This document shows, piece after piece, positions 23,656 through 31,816 of a DNA stretch of 33,344 nt; within the stretch, counting starts at the first letter, position 1; the number at the start of each line of letters is the position of its first letter. A program made the position numbers and the translations under genes. Origin of the DNA: Bacteroidia bacterium (GTDB lineage Bacteria > Bacteroidota > Bacteroidia > AKYH767-A > 2013-40CM-41-45); assembly GCA_020852075.1 (NCBI GenBank), contig JADZBN010000010.1, positions 1 to 33,344 of the forward strand, given 5' to 3'. Under the pieces are notes generated by a model. It worked only from the letters and a program-made list of their open reading frames with translations, was not told where the DNA came from and made no database searches.

Positions 23656-24804
23656 GTGAATATTTATACCCAAAAACAACGCTGGAAAATATTATTGCTG
23701 GTAGCCGCGCTCCTGATAGGGGCCGCATCCCTTTGGTATACCAATAAACTGGTCAATAAACTTGCGGAAGAGGAACATAAAAAAATTGAACTTTGGGCAG
23801 AGGCCACCAAACGCCTGGCTGACATATCCGAGGAAAATTCAGACATAAATTTTTTATCCAGTGTAATAGGAAATAATACCACGATTCCCGTTATCTGGAC
23901 GGATGAGCATTTCAATGTTATTTCTTATCGGAACCTGGATTCCATCAAGGCGAAAAAACCCGGTTACCTTGAGGAACAGGTCAGGACAATGCAGGAGGAA
24001 CATAACCCGATCAATATACATATAGGACAATCACTTACCCAGTATATTTTATATAAGGATTCGAACCTGCTGGTCCGTCTGCGTTACTATCCGTATTTCC
24101 AGCTCGCGGTGATTGCCCTGTTCCTTTTTGTATCCTATCTCGCATTCAGTACTTCCAGGAAGGCGGAACAAAACCAGGTATGGGTTGGAATGGCTAAAGA
24201 AACGGCTCACCAGCTCGGAACACCCTTGTCATCCCTGGTCGCCTGGCTGGAACTATTGAAACTGAAGGGAATTAACGGTGAGTATGCAACTGAAATTGAA
24301 AAGGATATTCAGCGCCTTCAAACCATAACCGACAGATTTTCCAAGATCGGTTCGGCACCTGCCCTGACACGGGAAAACCTGTATGATGTCCTGATGCATT
24401 CCGTCAGGTATATTGGTACCAGAACCTCCGACAAGGTTAGCTTCCAGCTCAGGCAACCATCCAATACCGTTTTTGTTCCGTTGAATATTCCACTTTTTGA
24501 ATGGGTTATTGAAAACCTTCTCAAGAATGCGCTGGATGCCATGGGGGGATCCGGAACCATAAACATAAAGATTACGGATCAGCAACAATTTGTATATATT
24601 GACATTTCCGATACGGGTAAAGGAATATCCAAACAGGCATATAAAACCATTTTTAAGCCCGGATACACCACCAAAAGCCGGGGCTGGGGACTCGGATTGT
24701 CACTCAGTAAACGGATTATTGAGGAGTATCATGACGGACAGATATTTGTAAAAAACTCCGAAATGGGAAAGGGTACTACCTTCCGTATCGTTTTGAAGAA
24801 GTAA
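23656..24804 (+). CDS. Orphan membrane sensor histidine kinase
   Basis: The 382-residue kinase has membrane segments at about 11-28 and about 147-165 enclosing an extracytoplasmic sensor region of about 115 residues. The cytoplasmic half has an H-box with H185 (AKETAHQLGTPLSSL), an N-box with N291 (ENLLKNALDAM), DTGKG (319-323) and GWGLGLS (343-349), so it looks catalytically complete. No response regulator is adjacent; the HemW gene follows. The start is GTG at 23656, which overlaps the TGA of a 28-codon upstream frame (23572-23659), so translation may be coupled to it. A near-consensus -7 element, CATCTTTG, is at 23585-23592. What it senses is unknown. Confidence 0.9.
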   Translation: MNIYTQKQRWKILLLVAALLIGAASLWYTNKLVNKLAEEEHKKIELWAEATKRLADISEENSDINFLSSVIGNNTTIPVIWTDEHFNVISYRNLDSIKAKKPGYLEEQVRTMQEEHNPINIHIGQSLTQYILYKDSNLLVRLRYYPYFQLAVIALFLFVSYLAFSTSRKAEQNQVWVGMAKETAHQLGTPLSSLVAWLELLKLKGINGEYATEIEKDIQRLQTITDRFSKIGSAPALTRENLYDVLMHSVRYIGTRTSDKVSFQLRQPSNTVFVPLNIPLFEWVIENLLKNALDAMGGSGTINIKITDQQQFVYIDISDTGKGISKQAYKTIFKPGYTTKSRGWGLGLSLSKRIIEEYHDGQIFVKNSEMGKGTTFRIVLKK

Positions 24805-24844
24805 AACAGGCAAGGTGCTGAAACCATCTTTTTCCGGGTACTTG

Positions 24845-24852
24845 TATCTTTG
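24845..24852 (+). promoter_or_regulatory. -7 promoter element (TATCTTTG) of hemW
   Basis: This is a full TAnnTTTG match 28 nt before the hemW ATG, implying a leader of about 20-25 nt. The -33 region is not convincing. Confidence 0.45.
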
Positions 24853-24880
24853 CCCACGGGAAATGATGGACGGATAAAAT

Positions 24881-26008
24881 ATGGCCGGAATTTATATTCA
24901 TATTCCATATTGCAGGCAGGCCTGCCACTACTGTGATTTTCATTTTTCCACTACCAGGAATTCCATACCGGAAATGGTACTGGCACTGGAAGGAGAACTC
25001 AGGATCCGTTCCGGCTACCTGAATGGACAACAAGTACATTCCGTTTATTTTGGTGGAGGAACCCCGAGTATTCTGGAACCGGAGGCGATTACCCACATGC
25101 TTTCAGTTATCCATGAATTGTTCGATATTCACCCTGATGCTGAAATCACCCTTGAAGCGAACCCGGACGACCTTACATTATCTTATCTTACTTTCCTCAG
25201 GGAATCCGGAATCAACCGGCTGAGTATCGGAGTTCAGAGTTTTTCCGATAAAGACCTGTTGGTTATGAACCGGGTACACACTGCCGAACAGGCATTACAA
25301 TCCATTGAGAATGCTGTAAAGGCAGGATTTCAAAACCTCACCATTGATTTGATTTATGGCACTCCGGGAATGAGTGATTCGCAATGGAACAAAAACCTGG
25401 ATATCGCATTTTCAATCGGTCTGAATCACCTGTCCTGTTATTCCCTTACTGTCGAACCCCGAACCGCTCTTGCATCATTTATCAGCACAGGAAAGATGAA
25501 AGATGTGGATGACGGTCAGGCCACAAGACAATTCCTGATATTAATGGACCGGGCTGCCGGTGCAGGTTTTATACACTATGAAATTTCCAATTTCGGGAAG
25601 GAAGGTTTTTTTTCCCGGCACAATACATCCTATTGGTCGGGCAGTCATTATCTCGGAATCGGACCCTCAGCCCATTCATTTGACGGCTTGAGCAGGCAAT
25701 GGAATGTTTCCAGCAATCCCGAATACATCCGGTCGCTAAAAGCCGGAAAAGTTCCTTTTGTAAGGGAAGAACTCACCCGTCGCGACCGTTACAACGAATA
25801 CATCCTGACTTCCCTGAGAATGCATACGGGAATTAATGGGGAAGAAATTCTTGAAAAATTTGGAGACACAAAAAGAAAAGATTTTCTTCAGGCTGTTTCT
25901 CCATTCCTGATAAGCGGAGAGATATTTGAATTTGAAGGAAGGTATATTCTTACCAGGAAAGGTAAACTGATGGCCGACAGGATTACATCGGAATTATTCC
26001 TCTGGTGA
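24881..26008 (+). CDS. hemW: Radical SAM heme chaperone HemW
   Basis: The 375-residue protein has the radical SAM cysteines as C11, C15 and C18 (YCRQACHYCDF), which bind the 4Fe-4S cluster and S-adenosylmethionine, and the family blocks FGGGTPS, LEANPDD, RLSIGVQSF and DLIYGTPG. Proteins like this were long named as oxygen-independent coproporphyrinogen oxidase but are now assigned to HemW, which delivers heme to target proteins. The short N-terminus before the first cysteine agrees with HemW rather than HemN. A cytochrome c gene and other heme users make such a chaperone plausible here. The last 15 nt overlap the 3' end of the convergent rsmI gene. Confidence 0.92.
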   Translation: MAGIYIHIPYCRQACHYCDFHFSTTRNSIPEMVLALEGELRIRSGYLNGQQVHSVYFGGGTPSILEPEAITHMLSVIHELFDIHPDAEITLEANPDDLTLSYLTFLRESGINRLSIGVQSFSDKDLLVMNRVHTAEQALQSIENAVKAGFQNLTIDLIYGTPGMSDSQWNKNLDIAFSIGLNHLSCYSLTVEPRTALASFISTGKMKDVDDGQATRQFLILMDRAAGAGFIHYEISNFGKEGFFSRHNTSYWSGSHYLGIGPSAHSFDGLSRQWNVSSNPEYIRSLKAGKVPFVREELTRRDRYNEYILTSLRMHTGINGEEILEKFGDTKRKDFLQAVSPFLISGEIFEFEGRYILTRKGKLMADRITSELFLW

Positions 26009-26722
26009 GGGAGTATCTGAATCCTTCTGCCCGGAACCGGATATTTCCCGGTCTCCGCACCCTTCAACAACGATTACGATTTCCCCCTTAACAGTTGCAG
26101 ATGAAAAATGCCTGATACTTTCATCCAGCGTACCTCTGAAATTTTCTTCATACATCTTGGATAATTCCCTTGAAATGCCGGCATGGCGGTCACCACCCAG
26201 GTATTCGCGCAATTGTTCAAGGGTTTTCATCAGCCGGTGTGGAGATTCATACAGTATGAAGGTCCGTTTTTCTGCAGCAAGTGCCTTAAGCCGTGTAACC
26301 CTCCCTTTCTTATGGGGGAGAAAACCCTCAAAACAGAACCTGTCGGCTGCCAGTCCCGAATTCACAAGGGCTGGAACAAAAGCGGTAGGGCCAGGCAGAG
26401 TCTCGACGGAGATTCCTGCTTCCAGACATTTCTTTACGATTAAAAAGCCGGGATCGGAAATTCCCGGGGTGCCAGCGTCGGTTACCAGGGCGGTACTATT
26501 GCAGGAAGTTATTCGCCGGACCAGGCTGTCAGCTACCTTGTGTTCGTTGTGCTGGTGGTAGGGGAGAACCGTTTTTTGAATATCAAGGTGCCGTAGCAGG
26601 ATGCCGCTGGTTCGGGTATCTTCGGCCAGAATCAGGTCTGCTTCCCGAAGCACCCGGATGGACCTGAGAGTGATATCTTCCAGGTTACCAATGGGTGTGG
26701 GTACCAGGAAAAGTTTAGGCAT
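25994..26722 (-). CDS. rsmI: 16S rRNA 2'-O-methyltransferase RsmI
   Basis: RsmI methylates the ribose of C1402 in 16S rRNA using S-adenosylmethionine. The tetrapyrrole-methylase fold is clear: LFLVPTPIGNLEDITLRS at the start, ILAEDTRTSG, VTDAGTPGISDPG (about 79-91) and FILYESPHRL. I start it at ATG 26722 (MPKLFLVPTPIGNL), 24 nt inside the longer frame; family members begin here. That start overlaps the last 8 nt of the upstream gene, which ends at 26715, suggesting translational coupling. Its length of 242 residues is normal. The 3' end overlaps hemW by 15 nt on the other strand. Confidence 0.95.
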   Translation of the reverse strand: MPKLFLVPTPIGNLEDITLRSIRVLREADLILAEDTRTSGILLRHLDIQKTVLPYHQHNEHKVADSLVRRITSCNSTALVTDAGTPGISDPGFLIVKKCLEAGISVETLPGPTAFVPALVNSGLAADRFCFEGFLPHKKGRVTRLKALAAEKRTFILYESPHRLMKTLEQLREYLGGDRHAGISRELSKMYEENFRGTLDESIRHFSSATVKGEIVIVVEGCGDREISGSGQKDSDTPSPEE

Positions 26723-27530
26723 GCGATCCGAACCGTCGTTCCACAAATTCCATAAAGAGTCCCGTGGTGGAATTGTTCAAGTCCCAGTTCAATACCGGAA
26801 CCAGCGCTGTGTCAATGATCCTGCGGGCCGAATCAAGTGAGCCGCAATTATTAATTTGATGAATCACCTCCAGGTAGCGGATGCTGTTGCCACCGAATAA
26901 ATGATTTATGAAAAGAAATTTATCGTTGATTCCAATGGACACTTCCAGGTCGGTGATGGGTTTTTTCTTCAGGGTTTCAGCCACTCTTTTACTGTCAGGC
27001 TGAAGGTTCGCCATCTTCCCTGCCAGGGTTTCAGGAGAATCGAATTTCCCTGCAATGGATGGATGATCGCTGAACATTTCTCCAACTTCTGCAACTTTTT
27101 TCCGGGGAGTTGCAATATCAGATTCAGTATTCACCGGTTGCAGGGCACTTTCACCTGAAGGATGAAGGCTGACCGGATCCGGTGAAATCTTTTCGTGTAC
27201 TGTTGAAAAATCCGCCTGCGCAGTGCTATATGCCTGATTCGCTTCATGAACGGCCCGGGTACCTTCAGGTGCCGAAGGAGGTGCAGTCTGGCTGCCTGAG
27301 GAATCTTTTTCCTGTCTGGTAGCAATGGCAGATTCAAGTTCCTGGACATGCATCAGCGCATTCTGGTATTGAAGCTGTAGTGAAATTTCATAGAGCTTTT
27401 TCAACTGAACCAGGAAGTCATCTACTTCTGCATACGGGATGGCAGATCCCTGAGCAGACATAGCCCTTTGCATTTCATTCAGTTTCTCAATTACCGCTTT
27501 TATCTGAGTAAGATATTTCTGTGAATTCAT
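26715..27530 (-). CDS. Hypothetical protein with coiled coil and conserved C-terminal domain
   Basis: The 271-residue product has no signal peptide. Residues about 1-70 are helical and probably coiled-coil (YLTQIKAVIEKLNEMQRAM, LYEISLQLQYQNALMHVQELE). The middle (70-190) is low-complexity, rich in Ser, Ala, Pro and Glu, and likely disordered. The C-terminus (195-271) is compact and conserved-looking: ITDLEVSIGINDKFLFINHLFGGN and a run ending GLFMEFVERRF. I recall similar C-terminal ends in Bacteroidota proteins of unknown function but cannot name a role. It overlaps rsmI by 8 nt, so the two are probably co-expressed; a link to ribosome or RNA work is only a guess from that. I found no clear promoter between it and tdk. 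Confidence 0.75.
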   Translation of the reverse strand: MNSQKYLTQIKAVIEKLNEMQRAMSAQGSAIPYAEVDDFLVQLKKLYEISLQLQYQNALMHVQELESAIATRQEKDSSGSQTAPPSAPEGTRAVHEANQAYSTAQADFSTVHEKISPDPVSLHPSGESALQPVNTESDIATPRKKVAEVGEMFSDHPSIAGKFDSPETLAGKMANLQPDSKRVAETLKKKPITDLEVSIGINDKFLFINHLFGGNSIRYLEVIHQINNCGSLDSARRIIDTALVPVLNWDLNNSTTGLFMEFVERRFGSHA

Positions 27531-27593
27531 AGCAATTCCATGTAACGGTGAAATTGAAAACTTGTTGTGTTATTTTTGGAAATAAATCAAATC

Positions 27594-27624
27594 TTGACGG
27601 TTTGAACGGAATCAGGTAGGTTTG
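27594..27624 (+). promoter_or_regulatory. Promoter of the tdk-murF/alr operon
   Basis: TTG (27594-27596), a 20-nt spacer and TAGGTTTG (27617-27624) match the Bacteroidetes consensus. The tdk ATG at 27649 lies 24 nt after it. A second TAnnTTTG match (27571-27578) lacks a properly spaced -33 element. Confidence 0.6.
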
Positions 27625-27648
27625 CCCTGCCGGTAAAGGTATTAAGAA

Positions 27649-28230
27649 ATGTTTTTAGAAAATTTAAAGACCCAGGGCAGGCGACACGGCCATATTGAGG
27701 TAATTTGTGGTTCTATGTTTTCCGGCAAGACGGAAGAACTTATACGGAGGCTGAAGCGGGCCAGGATTGCCAACCAAAAGGTTGAAATTTTTAAACCCCG
27801 GATGGATAACCGGTTTCATGCTGAAAATGTAGTTTCTCATGATGCCAATGCCATCGCTTCCACGGCTGTGGATACGTCTTCTGCCTTATTGATCCTTGCA
27901 AATACCGTAGATGTGGTGGGAGTGGATGAGGCACAGTTTTTTGATGATGGATTACCGGAAGTATGTCAGGATCTTGCAAATGCAGGTGTCAGGGTAATCG
28001 TTGCCGGCCTTGACATGGATTTTCAGGGGGAGCCGTTCGGACCCCTGCCGAAGTTGATGGCTATTGCCGAATATGTAACCAAGGTGCATGCAATCTGTAT
28101 CCGCTGCGGGAATCTTGCCAATTACAGCTACCGGACGGTTGCGGATAATACCCGGATTCTGGTTGGTGAAAAGGAAAGTTACATTCCTTTATGCCGTACT
28201 TGTTATAATGAAGAAAGTGGTAAAAACTGA
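27649..28230 (+). CDS. tdk: Thymidine kinase, type II
   Basis: This 193-residue enzyme phosphorylates thymidine to dTMP with ATP, in nucleoside salvage. It has a P-loop GSMFSGKT (21-28), the DE pair of GVDEAQFFD (D93, E94), [14 protein letters not shown] and the zinc cysteines C150, C153, C182 and C185 (CIRC and CRTC), so it is a complete member of the cellular/viral type II family. An N-terminal extension of about 13 residues precedes the usual start near HIEVICG. Its TGA stop shares a base with the ATG of murF-alr (TGATG), a strong sign of translational coupling. Confidence 0.97.
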   Translation: MFLENLKTQGRRHGHIEVICGSMFSGKTEELIRRLKRARIANQKVEIFKPRMDNRFHAENVVSHDANAIASTAVDTSSALLILANTVDVVGVDEAQFFDDGLPEVCQDLANAGVRVIVAGLDMDFQGEPFGPLPKLMAIAEYVTKVHAICIRCGNLANYSYRTVADNTRILVGEKESYIPLCRTCYNEESGKN

Positions 28231-30725
28231 TGTGTCCCTCCAGGATAGGTACTGATTATACAATTCAGAAAATTGCAGACATTATCAGCGGAAAACTGAC
28301 CTGCAAGGCTCCTGGTCAGGTTCTGATTGATGAACTTCTGACGGATAGCAGAAAGGTTACACATCCTGATACCGCACTTTTTTTTGCCATTTTCGGAGAA
28401 AGACATAATGGGCATTCATTCATCTCTGAATTATTCCGGAATGGAGTGAGAAATTTTGTCATTTCCGAATTCAGAGAAGAATGGGAAAATTTCAATGCAA
28501 ATTTTATCCGGGTTGATGATGCACTGGAGGCATTACAGGAAGTCGGTGGTTACCACAGAAGCCGGTTTACAATTCCGGTAGTGGGTATTACCGGAAGTAA
28601 TGGAAAAACCATTGTCAAAGAATGGTTGTACCAGTTACTTCAGTCGGACAGAAACATTGTCCGGAGTCCGAAAAGTTATAACTCCCAGGTGGGAGTGCCA
28701 CTTTCCCTGTGGCTGATAAGGGACAATCATCAGCTTGCTCTTATTGAAGCAGGTATTTCCCAGCCGGGGGAAATGCTGAAACTCGAAAAAATTATCCGCC
28801 CGACTATCGGGATACTTACCAATATTGGATCTGCTCACGATGAGAATTTCCACAGTGTTTCGGAAAAGTTATCGGAGAAGCTCAGATTATTCCGGCAGGT
28901 GTCATCTCTTATTTACTGCAGGGATCAGCAGATCATTCAGGATGCGGTTGACGCGTTGAAGAAAGAAAATCCTTCTGTTGTGCTTTTTGCATGGTCGCGA
29001 AAATCAAAGGCAGACCTGCAGGTGGGACGTATTACCCGCTCATCCGATGAAACTGAAATACAGGCCGTATATCACAATCGGTTTATCAGGATCCGGATTC
29101 CCTTTACAGATGATGCATCGGTTGAAAATGCCATTCATTGCTGGGCATTTATGCTGTCTGTTGATGTGGAACAGGATTATATTGAGAAGCACATGACATT
29201 TCTCAGCCCGGTTGCAATGAGGCTGGAACTTAAAAACGGAATTAATCATTGTTCGGTAATTAACGACACGTACAACAGCGATATAGGGTCCCTTACCATT
29301 GCACTGGATTTTTTGAACCAGCAGAAGCAACATGAAAAACGGACAGTAATCCTCTCCGATATACTTCAGAGCGGAAGGGACGAAGAAAACCTTTATCGTG
29401 AGGTATCAAACCTCCTGATCGCAAAAAATATCAGCCGTATCATTGGTATAGGGGAAGCCCTGACCAGGCAAAAGGATGTGTTTCCCCATTCTTCAAAATT
29501 TTATCCTGATACAGAACATTTTCTCAGGGAGTTTACTCCCGGAAATTTCTCGAACGAGACCATATTGTTGAAAGGCGCAAGGCCCTTTGGGTTTGAAAAA
29601 ATATCAAAGGTCCTTCAGCAAAAGGCCCATGAAACAGTTCTCGAGATCAACCTGAATGCCCTGGTTCATAACCTGAATTATTACAGGTCAAGGCTCCGTC
29701 CCGATACCCGGATTATGGCGATGGTAAAGGCGGCGTCTTACGGCAGCGGCAGTCAGGAAATAGCCAGCGTACTGCAATTCCACAGAGTGGATTACCTTGC
29801 CGTGGCGTATTCTGATGAGGGAGTGGAACTGAGAAGGGCGGGCATAACATTGCCCATCATGGTGATGAACCCGGAATTGCAGGGACTTGATGCCATGTTG
29901 AGAGAAAAACTGGAACCTGAAATTTATAATTTCAGGTTGCTGGGCCAGCTTCATGATATGCTGAACCGGTATGATGGAGAACCATTTCCTGTGCATATTG
30001 AAATTGATACAGGTATGCACCGCCTGGGTTTTGACGAATCAGAGATGAATGAACTCATCGTCCGGCTTGGAAACAATAAAAAAATCAGGGTGCAATCGGT
30101 CTTTTCACATCTTTCTGCAAGCGATGAAGCAGAACACGATGGATTCACCCGGTTGCAGATTGAACGGTTTACACAAATGTCGGGACAGATATGTAATGCA
30201 TTTGATTATCCGGTTCTCAGGCACCTGCTTAATTCGGCGGGAATTCTCAGATTCTCCGAGGCTCAGTTCGATATGGTTCGGCTGGGTATCGGAATGTATG
30301 GCATTGCCGCTACCTCTCATGAACAACAGCAGTTGCAGCAAGTGGCTACCCTGCGCTCCGCAATTTCACAGATTAAAAATGTTCCGGCCAATGAAACGGT
30401 AGGTTACAGCAGGAGGGGTGTATTAAAACGGGATAGTGTCATTGCAACCGTGGCCGTTGGTTATGCCGATGGGGTAAACCGGAAAATGAGCAATGGTACA
30501 GGAAATTTGATGGTAAACGGGATACTGGCGCCTGTTGTTGGAAATGTGTGTATGGATATGACGATGATAGATATTACCGACATTCCTGCAAAGGAAGGAG
30601 ACGAGGTAATCGTATTTGGACCGGATTATCCTGTTACGGAGATTGCCAGGTCTCTCGGCACCATCCCCTATGAAATTCTCTCAAATGTAAACCAGCGTGT
30701 CAAGAGAATTTACTTTTATGAATGA
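28230..30725 (+). CDS. murF-alr: Bifunctional MurF ligase / alanine racemase
   Basis: The 831-residue fusion, typical of Bacteroidota, makes D-alanine and builds the peptidoglycan stem. Residues 1-465 are MurF (UDP-MurNAc-tripeptide:D-Ala-D-Ala ligase) with the ATP loop GITGSNGKT (119-127), SYNSQVGVPLSLW and INDTYNSDIGS. Residues about 468-831 are a PLP-dependent alanine racemase: pyridoxal lysine K500 (AMVKAASYGSG), catalytic tyrosine Y726 (VGYSRRGV), substrate-side motifs IDTGMHRLG and RLGIGMYG. Both halves keep their key residues. In the MurF half EAGISQPGEM replaces the more usual 'EMGA' block, which may be normal for these fusions. D-Ala-D-Ala ligase itself is not in the window. The gene overlaps tdk by one base and its stop lies 22 nt from that of the convergent porP-like gene. 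Confidence 0.96.
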   Translation: MCPSRIGTDYTIQKIADIISGKLTCKAPGQVLIDELLTDSRKVTHPDTALFFAIFGERHNGHSFISELFRNGVRNFVISEFREEWENFNANFIRVDDALEALQEVGGYHRSRFTIPVVGITGSNGKTIVKEWLYQLLQSDRNIVRSPKSYNSQVGVPLSLWLIRDNHQLALIEAGISQPGEMLKLEKIIRPTIGILTNIGSAHDENFHSVSEKLSEKLRLFRQVSSLIYCRDQQIIQDAVDALKKENPSVVLFAWSRKSKADLQVGRITRSSDETEIQAVYHNRFIRIRIPFTDDASVENAIHCWAFMLSVDVEQDYIEKHMTFLSPVAMRLELKNGINHCSVINDTYNSDIGSLTIALDFLNQQKQHEKRTVILSDILQSGRDEENLYREVSNLLIAKNISRIIGIGEALTRQKDVFPHSSKFYPDTEHFLREFTPGNFSNETILLKGARPFGFEKISKVLQQKAHETVLEINLNALVHNLNYYRSRLRPDTRIMAMVKAASYGSGSQEIASVLQFHRVDYLAVAYSDEGVELRRAGITLPIMVMNPELQGLDAMLREKLEPEIYNFRLLGQLHDMLNRYDGEPFPVHIEIDTGMHRLGFDESEMNELIVRLGNNKKIRVQSVFSHLSASDEAEHDGFTRLQIERFTQMSGQICNAFDYPVLRHLLNSAGILRFSEAQFDMVRLGIGMYGIAATSHEQQQLQQVATLRSAISQIKNVPANETVGYSRRGVLKRDSVIATVAVGYADGVNRKMSNGTGNLMVNGILAPVVGNVCMDMTMIDITDIPAKEGDEVIVFGPDYPVTEIARSLGTIPYEILSNVNQRVKRIYFYE

Positions 30726-30747
30726 GACAAAAGATGTATCGCCCCTT

Positions 30748-31794
30748 TCAGAAAAATCTTGGCATCTTGTTGAAGTTCTTTGCCTTTTGCCCCCTTTTTA
30801 CATAAGAGACAAAGGAAAGGTTGATTTCAAAGGCACTGGCCGAACCCGCAAGCGTGCTTAACTGGGAAACATTGAAATCATAACTGAGCCCCAAACCGAA
30901 GGAGTTGTATTCCACACGGGCGGATGCTATGACAGCATCATTCCAGCGGTAAAAACCTCCAAGGTAGAAATAAGCCTCTTTTTTATAATTCGTGTACCGT
31001 GATTTAAACTGTACCTTGTTTTTCACATAACCGCCAAAAACAATTTCCTTCTGTTTCCCCTGAAGGTTTACAAGAAGTTTGGGATCAATCCAGGATGATT
31101 TTTCAGCATCAAGACCAATTTCTCCGGAGGCGGTAAAAGTGTAACGGGATCTGAGGGGCGCGTCTGCTTCGGTAAAGAAACTGATGTTTGGACTGCCGAT
31201 GTGGGAATAGCCTCCGCCTATGGCTAAAGAATTATTACCGTCAGGAACATAATAATACAGAAGTCCCGCATTGAAATCCAGGTATGCGAACTGGTGAAGC
31301 TGAATGGATTCAAAGGAAGGCAGGGCAGGGTCAAAGGTGTCACCGTTCCATTGTGAATCCCATGTGGCTTTGGAAAGGTCAAGCGATTGCTGATTCAGTC
31401 CGGTCTGGAAACCGATGGAAAGGAAATGATCCCCGATGTCATCAAGTGCTGTAACATAGGAAAGGGACGCTTCAATAATGGTAGATGTTAGCCCCGTCTC
31501 TCCCGCCTTATCCTGATACACAAGAAGGCCTGCGCCAAAATAATTGTTTCCGAGCATTCCTTTGGCGATCGGGCCATCCAGGGAAACATGGATCGTCCGG
31601 TAGCCTTTTCCAAATCCGGACCATTGGGAACGGTAATTATTGGAAATCCGGAATTTCCCGTCAAACACGCCGGTATATGCAGGATTAAGTTGCAAGGGCG
31701 TGCCATAAAACTGACTGAAATGTGCATCCTGCCCCAATCCGGAAAATGGTTGGAGGCTGATACAGGCAAGAAGTATAAATAAAAATTTTCTCAT
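30748..31794 (-). CDS. PorP/SprF-family outer-membrane protein (T9SS-associated)
   Basis: I start it at ATG 31794 (MRKFLFILLACISL), not the GTG at 31812, because the signal peptide begins there (cleavage near GLGQDAHFSQF). The 348-residue mature-type beta-barrel has the family opening DAHFSQFYGTPLQLNPAYTGVFDGKFRISNNYRSQW and ends in strands finishing with aromatic residues. PorP/SprF proteins are needed for export or anchoring of particular type IX substrates; SprF serves SprB in Flavobacterium johnsoniae. It lies 22 nt downstream of a gene with the type B (CHU_C) C-terminal domain, so it is very likely that protein's dedicated partner. No promoter is visible between them, which fits an operon. 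Confidence 0.93.
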   Translation of the reverse strand: MRKFLFILLACISLQPFSGLGQDAHFSQFYGTPLQLNPAYTGVFDGKFRISNNYRSQWSGFGKGYRTIHVSLDGPIAKGMLGNNYFGAGLLVYQDKAGETGLTSTIIEASLSYVTALDDIGDHFLSIGFQTGLNQQSLDLSKATWDSQWNGDTFDPALPSFESIQLHQFAYLDFNAGLLYYYVPDGNNSLAIGGGYSHIGSPNISFFTEADAPLRSRYTFTASGEIGLDAEKSSWIDPKLLVNLQGKQKEIVFGGYVKNKVQFKSRYTNYKKEAYFYLGGFYRWNDAVIASARVEYNSFGLGLSYDFNVSQLSTLAGSASAFEINLSFVSYVKRGQKAKNFNKMPRFF

Positions 31795-31816
31795 GGAAAA
31801 TTTCAAAATCACACCG

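Noticed and set aside
24881-26008. Oxygen-independent coproporphyrinogen III oxidase HemN
   Set aside because: The short N-terminus before CxxxCxxC and the overall length fit HemW, the heme chaperone, rather than HemN.
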